Shown here in pieces: positions 8,215 through 16,102 of a DNA stretch of 64,000 nt (position 1 is the first letter of the stretch; the number at the start of each line of letters is the position of its first letter). Source of the stretch: Marinomonas fungiae (GTDB lineage Bacteria > Pseudomonadota > Gammaproteobacteria > Pseudomonadales > Marinomonadaceae). A program made the translations under genes and the position numbers. The notes below the pieces were generated by a model. It saw nothing but the letters and a program-made list of their open reading frames with translations. It was not told the DNA's origin and ran no database searches. The stretch spans positions 124,001-188,000 of the forward strand of contig NZ_LIQF01000002.1 of the NCBI RefSeq assembly GCF_001418205.1. The letters are read 5' to 3'.

Positions 8215-9182
8215 GCTCTTATCCGTTATCCAGGAAACAGGTTAAAGCACTCATATTTTCGATCTTTGTTGCTATGTTGGGTTATTTAGCTTTGTCGCTT
8301 TCTTTTGAATGGCAGGAGGTTTGGTCCGCTTATCAAACGATCGGTTTTTTAGGGATTGCTTTGACCCTTTTACTATCCTTAGTTAATTACGTCTTACGTT
8401 TTATGAGATGGCAAATCTACTTGTCAACCATGAAGTATTGTGTGCCTTTTCGTCGATCAATAGTTGTCTACTTCGCGGGTTTTTCTTTGACGACTACCCC
8501 TGGTAAAGCAGGAGAGATGCTAAGAGGTGTTTTTCTAAAGTCTTACGGGGTACCTTTCACGTCAACTGCTGCGGCCTTTATAAGCGAGCGATTATCTGAT
8601 TTGTTTGCGATTGTTCTGCTGTGTCTTCTTGGTATAGCGGCCTACTCTGAAGGGGGTAGTATTTTATTAGTCGGATGCGGCGTGATTATTTGTGCTCAAG
8701 TCGTTTTGTCATCTGTGTGGCTGATATCCCTGCTGCAAAATAGGGCAAAGCAATCTGCTAGTAAGCTGGGTAAAGCGGTTGATTGCTTTACATCTATCAT
8801 TCTTGACGCAAGGCGCTGTAATGTCTTTTGGTTGCAAGCCATTTCATTGGTGATTAGCTTGCTAGCTTGGTCTGCTGAAGCCTATGCGTTCTATTTGATT
8901 GTGTCATGGACTGGCAGTGATATCAGTATCACGATTGCTTTCTCTATTTATGCCGTGTCTATGTTGGCTGGTGCGTTAAGTTTTTTGCCAGGGGGCGTTG
9001 GTAGCGCAGAAGCGGTGATGATTGCTTTACTGCTATGGGCTGGTATAGGTGAGTCGCAGGCTATTGCTGCAACGGTCGTCATTCGTCTGGTGACACTGTG
9101 GTTCGCGGTGATCATCGGATGTCTTTCGTTACTTCAGCTAGGTAAAGTTGATGTCCCTCGAAAAGTCGATGTAAGACCTTAG
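8211..9182 (+). CDS. Flippase-like membrane protein, lysylphosphatidylglycerol synthase TM family
   Basis: A 323-residue polytopic membrane protein. I place the start at the ATG overlapping the previous stop (ATGA) rather than at an upstream in-frame ATG inside the prenyltransferase gene. FAGFSLTTTPGKAGEMLRG near residue 95, AAAFISERLSDLFA near residue 122, and SFLPGGVGSAEAVMIALL near residue 255 are hallmark blocks of PF03706 (YbhN/AglD-type). Members without a synthase domain are suspected lipid or lipid-linked sugar translocases. In this operon it could move polyprenyl-phospho-arabinose across the inner membrane; that role is inference from context. Confidence 0.75.
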   Translation: MSSYPLSRKQVKALIFSIFVAMLGYLALSLSFEWQEVWSAYQTIGFLGIALTLLLSLVNYVLRFMRWQIYLSTMKYCVPFRRSIVVYFAGFSLTTTPGKAGEMLRGVFLKSYGVPFTSTAAAFISERLSDLFAIVLLCLLGIAAYSEGGSILLVGCGVIICAQVVLSSVWLISLLQNRAKQSASKLGKAVDCFTSIILDARRCNVFWLQAISLVISLLAWSAEAYAFYLIVSWTGSDISITIAFSIYAVSMLAGALSFLPGGVGSAEAVMIALLLWAGIGESQAIAATVVIRLVTLWFAVIIGCLSLLQLGKVDVPRKVDVRP

Positions 9183-9195
9183 GAGATTAGGTACT

Positions 9196-10488
9196 GTGTA
9201 TCATTCTTGGAATATGAATCCAAAGGTGGGAAAGCAATACGCTCAATATTTTAGCGAGCGCTATCAAGAGTTACCAAAAACGAATCATTCAATGATTGCG
9301 TACGGAAATGGTCGTAGTTATGGCGATGTATGCTTGAATAGCGGTGGAACTCTGATTCTAACCAAGCGTTTGAATCATTTTATCGAGTTTGATCCGACAT
9401 CCGGTCTGCTTAAGTGTGAAAGTGGGGTTTTGCTTAAAGATATTCTAGATGTGGTTGCATCGAGGGGATGGTTTTTGCCAGTGGTACCTGGCACTCAATT
9501 TGTGACGGTGGGAGGGGCAATAGCGAATGATGTGCATGGCAAAAACCATCATTCACATGGTTCTTTTGGGCGTCATGTTGCTTCATTCGAGCTCTTAAGA
9601 AGTGATGGAGAACGCCTTGTATGCTCGCCAGCTTCCAATCGCGAGTGGTTTGAGTCGACGGTTGGGGGCATGGGCTTAACTGGTCTGATTACTTGGGCTG
9701 AAATTCAGCTTATGCCCATTCAATCAACCTTTATGAACACCTTGAGCCAGAGGTTTGAAAGTCTGAATGACTATTGGAAACTTATGGAGCAGGCTAAATC
9801 TAAGTGGATGTACAATGTTGCTTGGATAGATTGTTTGGCGAAAGGGCGTGAGCTAGGCCGAGGGGTGCTGACATCAGCAGAGCATACGGTGAAACCAATG
9901 AGGAGTGCCGAACATAAGAAGAAAAATGTTAGTTTCCCTCTCACACCGCCTATTTCGTTGGTAAATAAGGTTTCTTTAACGCTATTTAATAGTATGTATT
10001 TTCATTTGCCACGCCCCACTCAGGTGGTTCCACTGCATTATTTACCTTACTTTTTCCCCTTAGACAGTATTTATCACTGGAACAGAATGTATGGTAAAAA
10101 AGGTTTTTTCCAATACCAGTGTGTGATCCCTCCTCAACATGAAAAGAGTGCTGTTGAGGCGCTTCTAAAAACCATTAGCGATTATGGTTTAGGGTCTTTT
10201 CTGGCGGTGTTGAAATCATTTTCTAATATTCCTACAGCGGGCTTGATGAGCTTTCCTCGCGAAGGGGCGACGTTAGCACTCGATTTTCCAAATAATGGCC
10301 GTAAAACTCTGGCTTTATTTAACGAGTTAGACCAGATCGTTAGGCAGGCTAATGGAGCCTTGTATCCTGCTAAGGATGCACGTATGCCTATTGACATGTT
10401 TGCAGCTGGTTATCCCGCTTTGTATGAATTCCAGCGGTTTATTGATCCACGCTTTTCTTCCAGTTTTTGGCGTCGAGTTACGAGGTAG
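9196..10488 (+). CDS. FAD-dependent oxidoreductase, DprE1-like (polyprenyl-phospho-ribose 2-epimerase subunit)
   Basis: A 430-residue flavoprotein of the VAO/PCMH type. The FAD-binding part shows YGNGRSYGD near residue 37, then VVPGTQFVTVGGAIANDVHGKNHH near residue 96. The latter carries the His-containing loop of DprE1 relatives, followed by GSFGRHV. DprE1 oxidises the 2'-OH of decaprenyl-phospho-ribose to a keto intermediate, which DprE2 reduces to the arabinose form. The GTG start at 9196 is supported by AGGAG 10 bases upstream. It is 13 bases after the flippase-like gene and directly followed by a DprE2-like gene. The C-terminal SFSNIPTAGLMSFPREG matches the substrate-binding region of the family. 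Confidence 0.85.
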   Translation: MYHSWNMNPKVGKQYAQYFSERYQELPKTNHSMIAYGNGRSYGDVCLNSGGTLILTKRLNHFIEFDPTSGLLKCESGVLLKDILDVVASRGWFLPVVPGTQFVTVGGAIANDVHGKNHHSHGSFGRHVASFELLRSDGERLVCSPASNREWFESTVGGMGLTGLITWAEIQLMPIQSTFMNTLSQRFESLNDYWKLMEQAKSKWMYNVAWIDCLAKGRELGRGVLTSAEHTVKPMRSAEHKKKNVSFPLTPPISLVNKVSLTLFNSMYFHLPRPTQVVPLHYLPYFFPLDSIYHWNRMYGKKGFFQYQCVIPPQHEKSAVEALLKTISDYGLGSFLAVLKSFSNIPTAGLMSFPREGATLALDFPNNGRKTLALFNELDQIVRQANGALYPAKDARMPIDMFAAGYPALYEFQRFIDPRFSSSFWRRVTR

Positions 10489-10493
10489 TTTAT

Positions 10494-11240
10494 ATGGCGA
10501 ACATTGTTATTTTTGGCGCAACGTCCGCCATTGCGACTGAGTGTGCGAAGTTATTTGTTCAAAGAGGTGATCATATCTTCTTGATTGCGCGCAATGCTGA
10601 ACGCTTGGCTGTATTAGAAAGCGACCTACAAGTTCGTGCCGGTTCAGATCAGCGCATAGGCTACGCAGTGGCTGATCTTAACCAACATGAACTACATGAG
10701 CGGCTCTATACAAAGGCTTCTGAATGCCTTGGTAAGATTGATACAGTTCTAGTTGCCCATGGGTCATTACCTGATCAAGGTGCGTGTGAGCAGTCTGTTG
10801 AGCTTACTTTAAATGAATTGAATACGAATGCATTAAGTGCTATCTCAATATTAACGATTGGGGCAAATTTATTAGAAGCGCAAGGATATGGTGCTCTGGT
10901 CGCCATTAGTTCTGTTGCCGGAGATAGAGGTCGACAAAGTAACTATGTATACGGTGCAGCGAAAGGAATGCTGACACTGTTTATGCAGGGATTAAGAAAC
11001 CGTCTGGCTAAGCGGGGTGTTCAAGTCCTTACTGTCAAGCCAGGGTTTGTGGATACGCCTATGACGCAGGCTTTTGATAAAGGTGGCTTACTTTGGGCTC
11101 AACCTGAGCAGGTAGCTCAAGGGATTTTAACTGCCTTATCTAAAGGGAAGGATGAAGTATATTTATTGTGGTTCTGGCGCTGGATTATGCTCATTATTAA
11201 GCTGATTCCGGAGTGGTTGTTTAAGAAGTTGACACTATGA
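10494..11240 (+). CDS. Short-chain dehydrogenase, DprE2-like
   Basis: A 248-residue SDR protein. I start it at ATG 10494 (preceded by GAGG) rather than at an upstream in-frame start inside the DprE1-like gene. FGATSAIATECAKLF is the nucleotide-binding glycine-rich block, VAHGS lies in the NAG position, AISSVAG carries the catalytic Ser, and YVYGAAKGML contains the YxxxK pair. GATSAIA in place of the usual GxxxGIG is the variant seen in DprE2. It would reduce the keto intermediate made by the preceding enzyme, giving polyprenyl-phospho-arabinofuranose. Its C-terminus carries a hydrophobic segment (LLWFWRWIMLII) that could anchor it to the membrane. Confidence 0.83.
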   Translation: MANIVIFGATSAIATECAKLFVQRGDHIFLIARNAERLAVLESDLQVRAGSDQRIGYAVADLNQHELHERLYTKASECLGKIDTVLVAHGSLPDQGACEQSVELTLNELNTNALSAISILTIGANLLEAQGYGALVAISSVAGDRGRQSNYVYGAAKGMLTLFMQGLRNRLAKRGVQVLTVKPGFVDTPMTQAFDKGGLLWAQPEQVAQGILTALSKGKDEVYLLWFWRWIMLIIKLIPEWLFKKLTL

Positions 11241-11854
11241 GTAGCGCCATAGCATTTTTCGATTTTGATGGAACCCTAACTAAAAGCGATAGCTTATTGC
11301 CGTTTTTGCGTGCAGTAAGAGGGCAAAAACGCTTTTGGCTAGATATGTTGGTTGTTTCTCCTTGGCTAGCCATGTATGTATTAAAAATACTGCCTAACCA
11401 TAAGGCTAAAGAGCGTCTCTTGCGTCAAGCATTGCTTGGTATGGATAAAGCCGAGTTATATGCAAAGGGCGCGGCTTTTGCTGATACGCTGAGCGGAGGT
11501 CAGCTGAATGCGCTGATGCTAGAGAAACTTAAATGCCATCAAGAGGCAGGCCATATCACAGTGTTAGTGAGTGCTTCATTGGACGTCTATTTAGAGTATT
11601 GGTCTGAACTTTTGGGATTTGATTATTGCTTATGCTCGAAGCTTAACTGCTCGGATGGGGCGGTTAGTGGCGCATTAGAGGGTGCTAATTGCTTTGGTCA
11701 TGAAAAGGTAAGACGTATTAAGGAGTTGCTAGGAGAGAAGCCCCATAGTATGAAGACGTTTGCTTATGGGGATTCTGTTGGTGACATGCCAATGCTAGAA
11801 TCAGTTGATGAAGGATATTTATACAAAAAGGGCCGTCTGGCGCTGATTCGTTAA
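11237..11854 (+). CDS. HAD-IB family phosphatase, candidate phospho-ribosyl lipid phosphatase
   Basis: A 205-residue HAD phosphatase of the PSP/subclass IB type. FFDFDGTLTKSDS near residue 8 is motif I with the DxD nucleophile pair, VSASLDVYLEYW is motif II, and YGDSVGDMPML is motif IV. The start overlaps the previous stop (ATGA). In mycobacteria the 5-phosphate of the prenyl-phospho-phosphoribose is removed by an unrelated PAP2-type protein (Rv3807c). A HAD enzyme encoded at the end of this operon could do that step here. The reaction is inferred from operon context. Confidence 0.72.
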   Translation: MSSAIAFFDFDGTLTKSDSLLPFLRAVRGQKRFWLDMLVVSPWLAMYVLKILPNHKAKERLLRQALLGMDKAELYAKGAAFADTLSGGQLNALMLEKLKCHQEAGHITVLVSASLDVYLEYWSELLGFDYCLCSKLNCSDGAVSGALEGANCFGHEKVRRIKELLGEKPHSMKTFAYGDSVGDMPMLESVDEGYLYKKGRLALIR

Positions 11855-11858
11855 TATT

Positions 11859-11880
11859 AAGGGGGCTAGAGATGCCCCTT
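11859..11880. terminator. Hairpin after the arabinose operon
   Basis: AAGGGGGC at 11859-11866 pairs with GCCCCTT at 11874-11880 around a 7-base loop. CCTTATT follows on the plus strand. It lies between the HAD gene and the convergent pseudogene and could serve both. The T run is weak. Confidence 0.4.
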
Positions 11881-11897
11881 CCTTATTGCGGATAAGG

Positions 11898-13029
11898 TTA
11901 AGCTTCAGTCCCTTCAGCCGAGATTCCAATAATGGCGGGCTGTTGCGCATTGCTGCTTAAATAGGGGAAGTATTGCTCGTAGAGACTATCTAAGTCACTT
12001 AATTGCTCTTGTACCCAATCTAGGTCTGGGAGCTCTCCAAGGTAACTCTGCCAATCATTGCTAAGAGAGCTTAAGTAGCCGCTCCAATCGTAACTACCAA
12101 ATGTTCCTAGGTTTGTTTGTGGGTTAAGTTGATCATCATTGCTGCCTAATTGCCCCAAATCAAAGCCGCTTAACAAGTCAGCATAAAGATCCGACCAGTC
12201 GTATAGATCATCATTGGCATCTAAATTAATGAACAGGCTGTCGATATCATCAAAATAGTCACTATAAAAATCGCTCAGCTCAGCTAACCAGTTACTGTTG
12301 CTAGTTAGTTCTTGAGCAAATGCTGCCATTTCTTGTATCCATTCTGCCCAATTGAAGTTAGCAAAGGCTGCTTCAAACGAATCTCCTAGCGCTTCCCAAT
12401 CAAAATTCAGTAAGGGCTGATTGGTAACTAGTTAGTAAGGTATCCCAGTCAGATGCATCTAGCTCTTCATTGCTGAGCCCAAGTATCGCTCCGATACTGA
12501 GGTCGATGTCATTAGCTGGGGGAGATGGTTGCTCTGAAGTGCCATTACTTTCAATCTCAACAGGGCCAGCTCCTGAAATATCCAAACTCTGACTATTGAA
12601 GAAATTTTTTACATCTTCTTTGGATGTGTTGTTTCCATACAAGCCAGCAATCATCTCGAAGCTAAGGCCTAGCTGGGCCGCTGCATGATAGATAGCGCTT
12701 TGACGTGCGTCATGGAAGCTCACGCCAAATTTAGATAGATGCTCTTAAATGTCTGTTTGAAGTAGAGTGTTTTGATTCTGTGAGTTACTACCACTAATGT
12801 CTAGGGTGGGACCCTCATTGGAGGTATTGAGTCCAAATGAGCTGAAATAAGCTCGGACATCCGCTTCGGTTGTATTATCTGAGTGCAGCTCAGTTATCAT
12901 TGCAAAAGTAAGGTTGATTTCAGCAGCGGTATTATAGATGAATTACGGGGCGTTGATATTATTCAGAATAAACTGACGACCTTGATCGAACCTGATTCCT
13001 AAATTGTTTAAATGTTCAGAAACACCCAT
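11898..13029 (-). pseudogene. Decayed type I secretion substrate with repeated N-terminal domain
   Basis: Reading the minus strand from ATG 13029 gives one frame interrupted by TAA at 12945-12943 and TAA at 12747-12745, ending at TGA 12402-12400. A +1 shift near 12405-12425 then joins a frame that stays open to 11898. The conceptual product of about 375 residues has two related domains of about 65 residues. One includes INLTFAMITELHS and DVRAYFSSFGLN; the other has LGLSFEMIAGLYG and DVKNFFNSQSLD. The rest is a very acidic, Trp/Tyr/Asp-rich tail. The same domain begins the metalloprotease at 40342. The gene lies just downstream of the secretion operon in the same direction, as expected for a substrate. 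The lower part (11898-12329) may still be expressed from an internal ATG. Confidence 0.72.
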
Positions 13030-13124
13030 CTCATTATTCCTTTATTAGTGCGTATGGCAGTACAAGAATTGTACTTTTCGTTTGAGTCTAGATGTTTCTG
13101 ATGTGCATGCCAACGTTGTTTAGA

Positions 13125-13156
13125 CAAAAAAGCGCTGAATTATAGAATCAGCGCTT
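13125..13156 (-). terminator. Rho-independent terminator of the type I secretion operon
   Basis: On the minus strand AAGCGCTGA and TCAGCGCTT (13156-13148 and 13138-13130) form a 9-bp stem, followed by a run of T (13130-13126). It directly follows the stop of the TolC-like gene and separates it from the decayed substrate gene. Confidence 0.75.
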
Positions 13157-13162
13157 ATGACG

Positions 13163-14581
13163 TCATAGGTGGGTATTGTTGTCGAGCAGCTGATCGTAGC
13201 GGGCCAGTGTTTGTTCGTTTAGTTGTCCTGTTTCTAATAACAGGTTAAGGTCTGCTGTTAAATAGTTAGAGAGCGTTTTCACAAACTCTAAGCGCACATC
13301 ATACAGCTCTGTACGTGCTTCCAATACGTCTACTTGACTACCCAAACTTAAATCTGCTTGACGCTCTGCTGCCTCGAGAAAAGCTTGGCTAGATTTACGA
13401 GATTCTTCAAGGGCTTGAAGGCGTTCCCGGTAAGAGCTGATCTGTGTAAAGGCTAACTTGATAGCTTGAGTTTTATCTGACAGTGTCTGCTCATAACGTG
13501 CTTGTGCAGCATTATAAGCTGCTTCGGCTTGGCGAGCTTGAGCAGAGATCCTTCCGCCAGAATAAATTGGAATGTTCAACTCAACCGATGCTGTATAGTT
13601 TGTACTGTCATCATACATATCATCACTAATACGATCCATATATGACAGAGACAAATCAAGTGTTGGTAGATGCTGGGATTGACTGGAGCTCGCTTCGCCT
13701 TCTTTGCTACGAACATTAGCCATCTCTGCCAATATTTCGGCATTGTTTTGAACTTTAGCCACCCATTCTTCGGTCGAGCCACCGACTAATTGTGGGAATA
13801 CTTGATGCCCATTTTTGACCCAGTCTTCAGGAATAGAGATTTTGTTGCCCGTCAGGTTTTCTAGGTTTGTAATGGCATCATCAAGCTGACTTTTGGCTTG
13901 TAATAGATCACTTTTGGCTACATCACGGCTTGATGTGGCGCGTAAAACATTTAGGCGATTGCCCACCCCCAGCTCATTCATACGTGCGGTTTGATCCAGT
14001 TTTAGCTGTAAAGATTCAAGCTTTTCTTGATAAATGTATACTTGTTGAGCTGCAGTGAGAGCTTCTAAGTAAGCTTGACTCAAGCGATAGATAAGCTCTT
14101 GCTCGGCACGAGTATAGGTATATTGGGACTGTTGGACTGCATCTTTAGCGCTACCATAAGCCTGCCAAGCTGCCACATTAATCAGGCTCTGGCGAACATT
14201 AAGTTGATAAACCGAGTAGTCTTGTGTACCAGCGTAGCGAGCTGGGTTCTCAGCAAAGCCTTGCACGGGATCGCCAACGGAATTGGTTCTATTTTGAGTA
14301 AAGTAATCATCAACATCTTGCTTAGTGTAGCTTGCACTTAGACTTGCATTAGGCAGGAGCTGTGACATGGCGATGTCATCTTGCTCTTGTTCTGCTTGGT
14401 AGTTATAAAAAGCATACTTAAGCTGAGGGTCGTGCTCTTTGGCTAATTTAAATGCGGAGACAAATCCAGTGGTCAAAACCAGTTCTGATGAGGTCGTGTT
14501 TGCCTCCTCTGCCATAACAGCAGAGGCAAGGCTTGAACTAACCAATAATGCAATCAATTGCGGCTTAAATGGAACGCGCAT
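13163..14581 (-). CDS. TolC-family outer membrane protein of a type I secretion system
   Basis: A 472-residue protein with a signal peptide (hydrophobic core to about residue 22, SAVMA). It has the duplicated outer membrane efflux protein architecture: alternating long helices with many Gln, Glu and Ala, and strand regions such as NASLSASYTKQDV and TLDLSLSYMDRIS at the two equivalent positions. It is PrtF/AprF-like in length and context. It would form the trimeric outer membrane channel of the exporter. It starts directly after the stop of the adaptor gene, and a terminator follows its stop, so it ends the operon prtD-adaptor-tolC. Confidence 0.88.
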   Translation of the reverse strand: MRVPFKPQLIALLVSSSLASAVMAEEANTTSSELVLTTGFVSAFKLAKEHDPQLKYAFYNYQAEQEQDDIAMSQLLPNASLSASYTKQDVDDYFTQNRTNSVGDPVQGFAENPARYAGTQDYSVYQLNVRQSLINVAAWQAYGSAKDAVQQSQYTYTRAEQELIYRLSQAYLEALTAAQQVYIYQEKLESLQLKLDQTARMNELGVGNRLNVLRATSSRDVAKSDLLQAKSQLDDAITNLENLTGNKISIPEDWVKNGHQVFPQLVGGSTEEWVAKVQNNAEILAEMANVRSKEGEASSSQSQHLPTLDLSLSYMDRISDDMYDDSTNYTASVELNIPIYSGGRISAQARQAEAAYNAAQARYEQTLSDKTQAIKLAFTQISSYRERLQALEESRKSSQAFLEAAERQADLSLGSQVDVLEARTELYDVRLEFVKTLSNYLTADLNLLLETGQLNEQTLARYDQLLDNNTHL

Positions 14582-16051
14582 TTACTTCTCCTTGAGGCTT
14601 CGTGCGAAGCTGTCTTTAAGCGGCTTAATAATGTAACTAAATAGAGTTCGCTCACCGCGGCGAATCATCACTTCGGCTGGCATACCTGGGATTAGTTTCA
14701 TATCATCATTTGTCATGTCTTGACTGCCTTGATCGGTCACCTTAATTCGAGCTAAATAGTAAGGCGCTTGATCTTCTTGTTGCTGTAAACGGTCTGCTGA
14801 TACGTTAATGACTTCACCTTGGATAACTTTCGTAAGGCTTGCATTAAAAGCAGAGAAACGTATGTCAGCAAGTTGACCAACATGAATGTCGTTGATGTCA
14901 TTGGTCATTACGCGACTTTCTACAACAAAGCTGTCTTCAACCGGTACTAGATCCATCAAGGGTTGACCAGAGTTCGCGACACTGCCAATAGTATGCACTT
15001 TCATGTCGACAATAGTTCCGTCTTCTGGTGCACGAACAATTGAGCGCTCTACGCGGTCTTGGGCTACCTGATATTTCTCTTGTAGATCAAAGTAGGTGGC
15101 TTGTGTTTGTTTTAGGCGATCGCCCACATCTTTTAAGAAGTCTTGCTTACGTGTAGCGATTTGCAGCTCTGTTTCCGTGTTCTGAATCTTTAAGCGAGCC
15201 ATGTCAGATTTCAGCTTATTGATTTCATTTTGCGTTGAAATAATAGAGCGATTCAGTTCACGAGCACGGTTGTTGTCGCCTAGGCCTTCATTATAAAGAG
15301 TGGTATAGGCTTCCTCTTCTTCTTGCAGTAGCTTCAGTTGCTGATTTCGACCTGCGATCTGAGCGTCCATCCCGTTTACTTGTTCATCCGTTTGCTCTAA
15401 GCGTGTTTCTAACGAATTCGCTTCTTGTTGGTAAGCAGAAATACGGGCGTCTAGTAAATTGCTTTGTTGCTTAAGAGCATCGGCAACATCTGTATCTGAC
15501 TGGGCCGCTTTCTGTAGTGTTTCAGAGAATGTCACTTCTTGCTGGAAGTTTTGTTCCGCGTTTAAGCGCTCAAGCTCTGCACGTGTAATTTGTAGCTGTT
15601 TGTAGCTGTTCTCTAATTGCGCTTGGAATTGAGCATTTTCTAACTGAATAAGCGGATCACCCGTTTTGACCACGTCACCGTTGCGCACGAAGATTTTCTC
15701 AACAATACCACCTTCATAGTGTTGAATGGTTTTACGGTAACTATCAACGACTACTTCGCCTGGGGCAATTAAGGCGCTGTTTAGTGGGGCAGTAGTGCCC
15801 CATAGTGTAAAGGTGCCTAACGTGAGTAATAAGAAAATAACGCCAAATTTAATGTAGCGGCCATCGTTAGAAGGGACCTCTACATCTTCCATTACTGGCT
15901 CTGATGGTTGGGTCGCAGCCGCTTTGGCGATATTTATCTCCTCTGCTGACTTCTTGACGGTCTGAATTTTAGCTAGGGCTTGGCCGCTCTTGTCATCGGT
16001 GTTTGGCCCTTTTGCATTGTTGTCGCTGTCTTGTTCTGTTTGCTTTGTCAT
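14582..16051 (-). CDS. HlyD-family membrane fusion protein of a type I secretion system
   Basis: A 489-residue adaptor. A poly-acidic, Lys-rich cytoplasmic tail of about 70 residues precedes one transmembrane segment (FGVIFLLLTLGTFTLW). A lipoyl-like half motif follows (SYRKTIQHYEGGIVEKIFVRNGDVV), then a long coiled coil (about residues 150-340) and the second lipoyl half with RAPEDGTIVDMKVHTIGSV. The end carries the GMPAEVMI block typical of PrtE/HlyD. The N-terminal cytoplasmic tail is longer than in standard PrtE. It bridges the inner membrane ABC protein to the TolC-like channel. It lies 51 bases after prtD and abuts the TolC gene. Confidence 0.88.
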   Translation of the reverse strand: MTKQTEQDSDNNAKGPNTDDKSGQALAKIQTVKKSAEEINIAKAAATQPSEPVMEDVEVPSNDGRYIKFGVIFLLLTLGTFTLWGTTAPLNSALIAPGEVVVDSYRKTIQHYEGGIVEKIFVRNGDVVKTGDPLIQLENAQFQAQLENSYKQLQITRAELERLNAEQNFQQEVTFSETLQKAAQSDTDVADALKQQSNLLDARISAYQQEANSLETRLEQTDEQVNGMDAQIAGRNQQLKLLQEEEEAYTTLYNEGLGDNNRARELNRSIISTQNEINKLKSDMARLKIQNTETELQIATRKQDFLKDVGDRLKQTQATYFDLQEKYQVAQDRVERSIVRAPEDGTIVDMKVHTIGSVANSGQPLMDLVPVEDSFVVESRVMTNDINDIHVGQLADIRFSAFNASLTKVIQGEVINVSADRLQQQEDQAPYYLARIKVTDQGSQDMTNDDMKLIPGMPAEVMIRRGERTLFSYIIKPLKDSFARSLKEK

Positions 16052-16102
16052 GTTTACTGTCTCAAATTCTTAGTCAATGCATGGAACGGTATGCCGTTAA
16101 AC

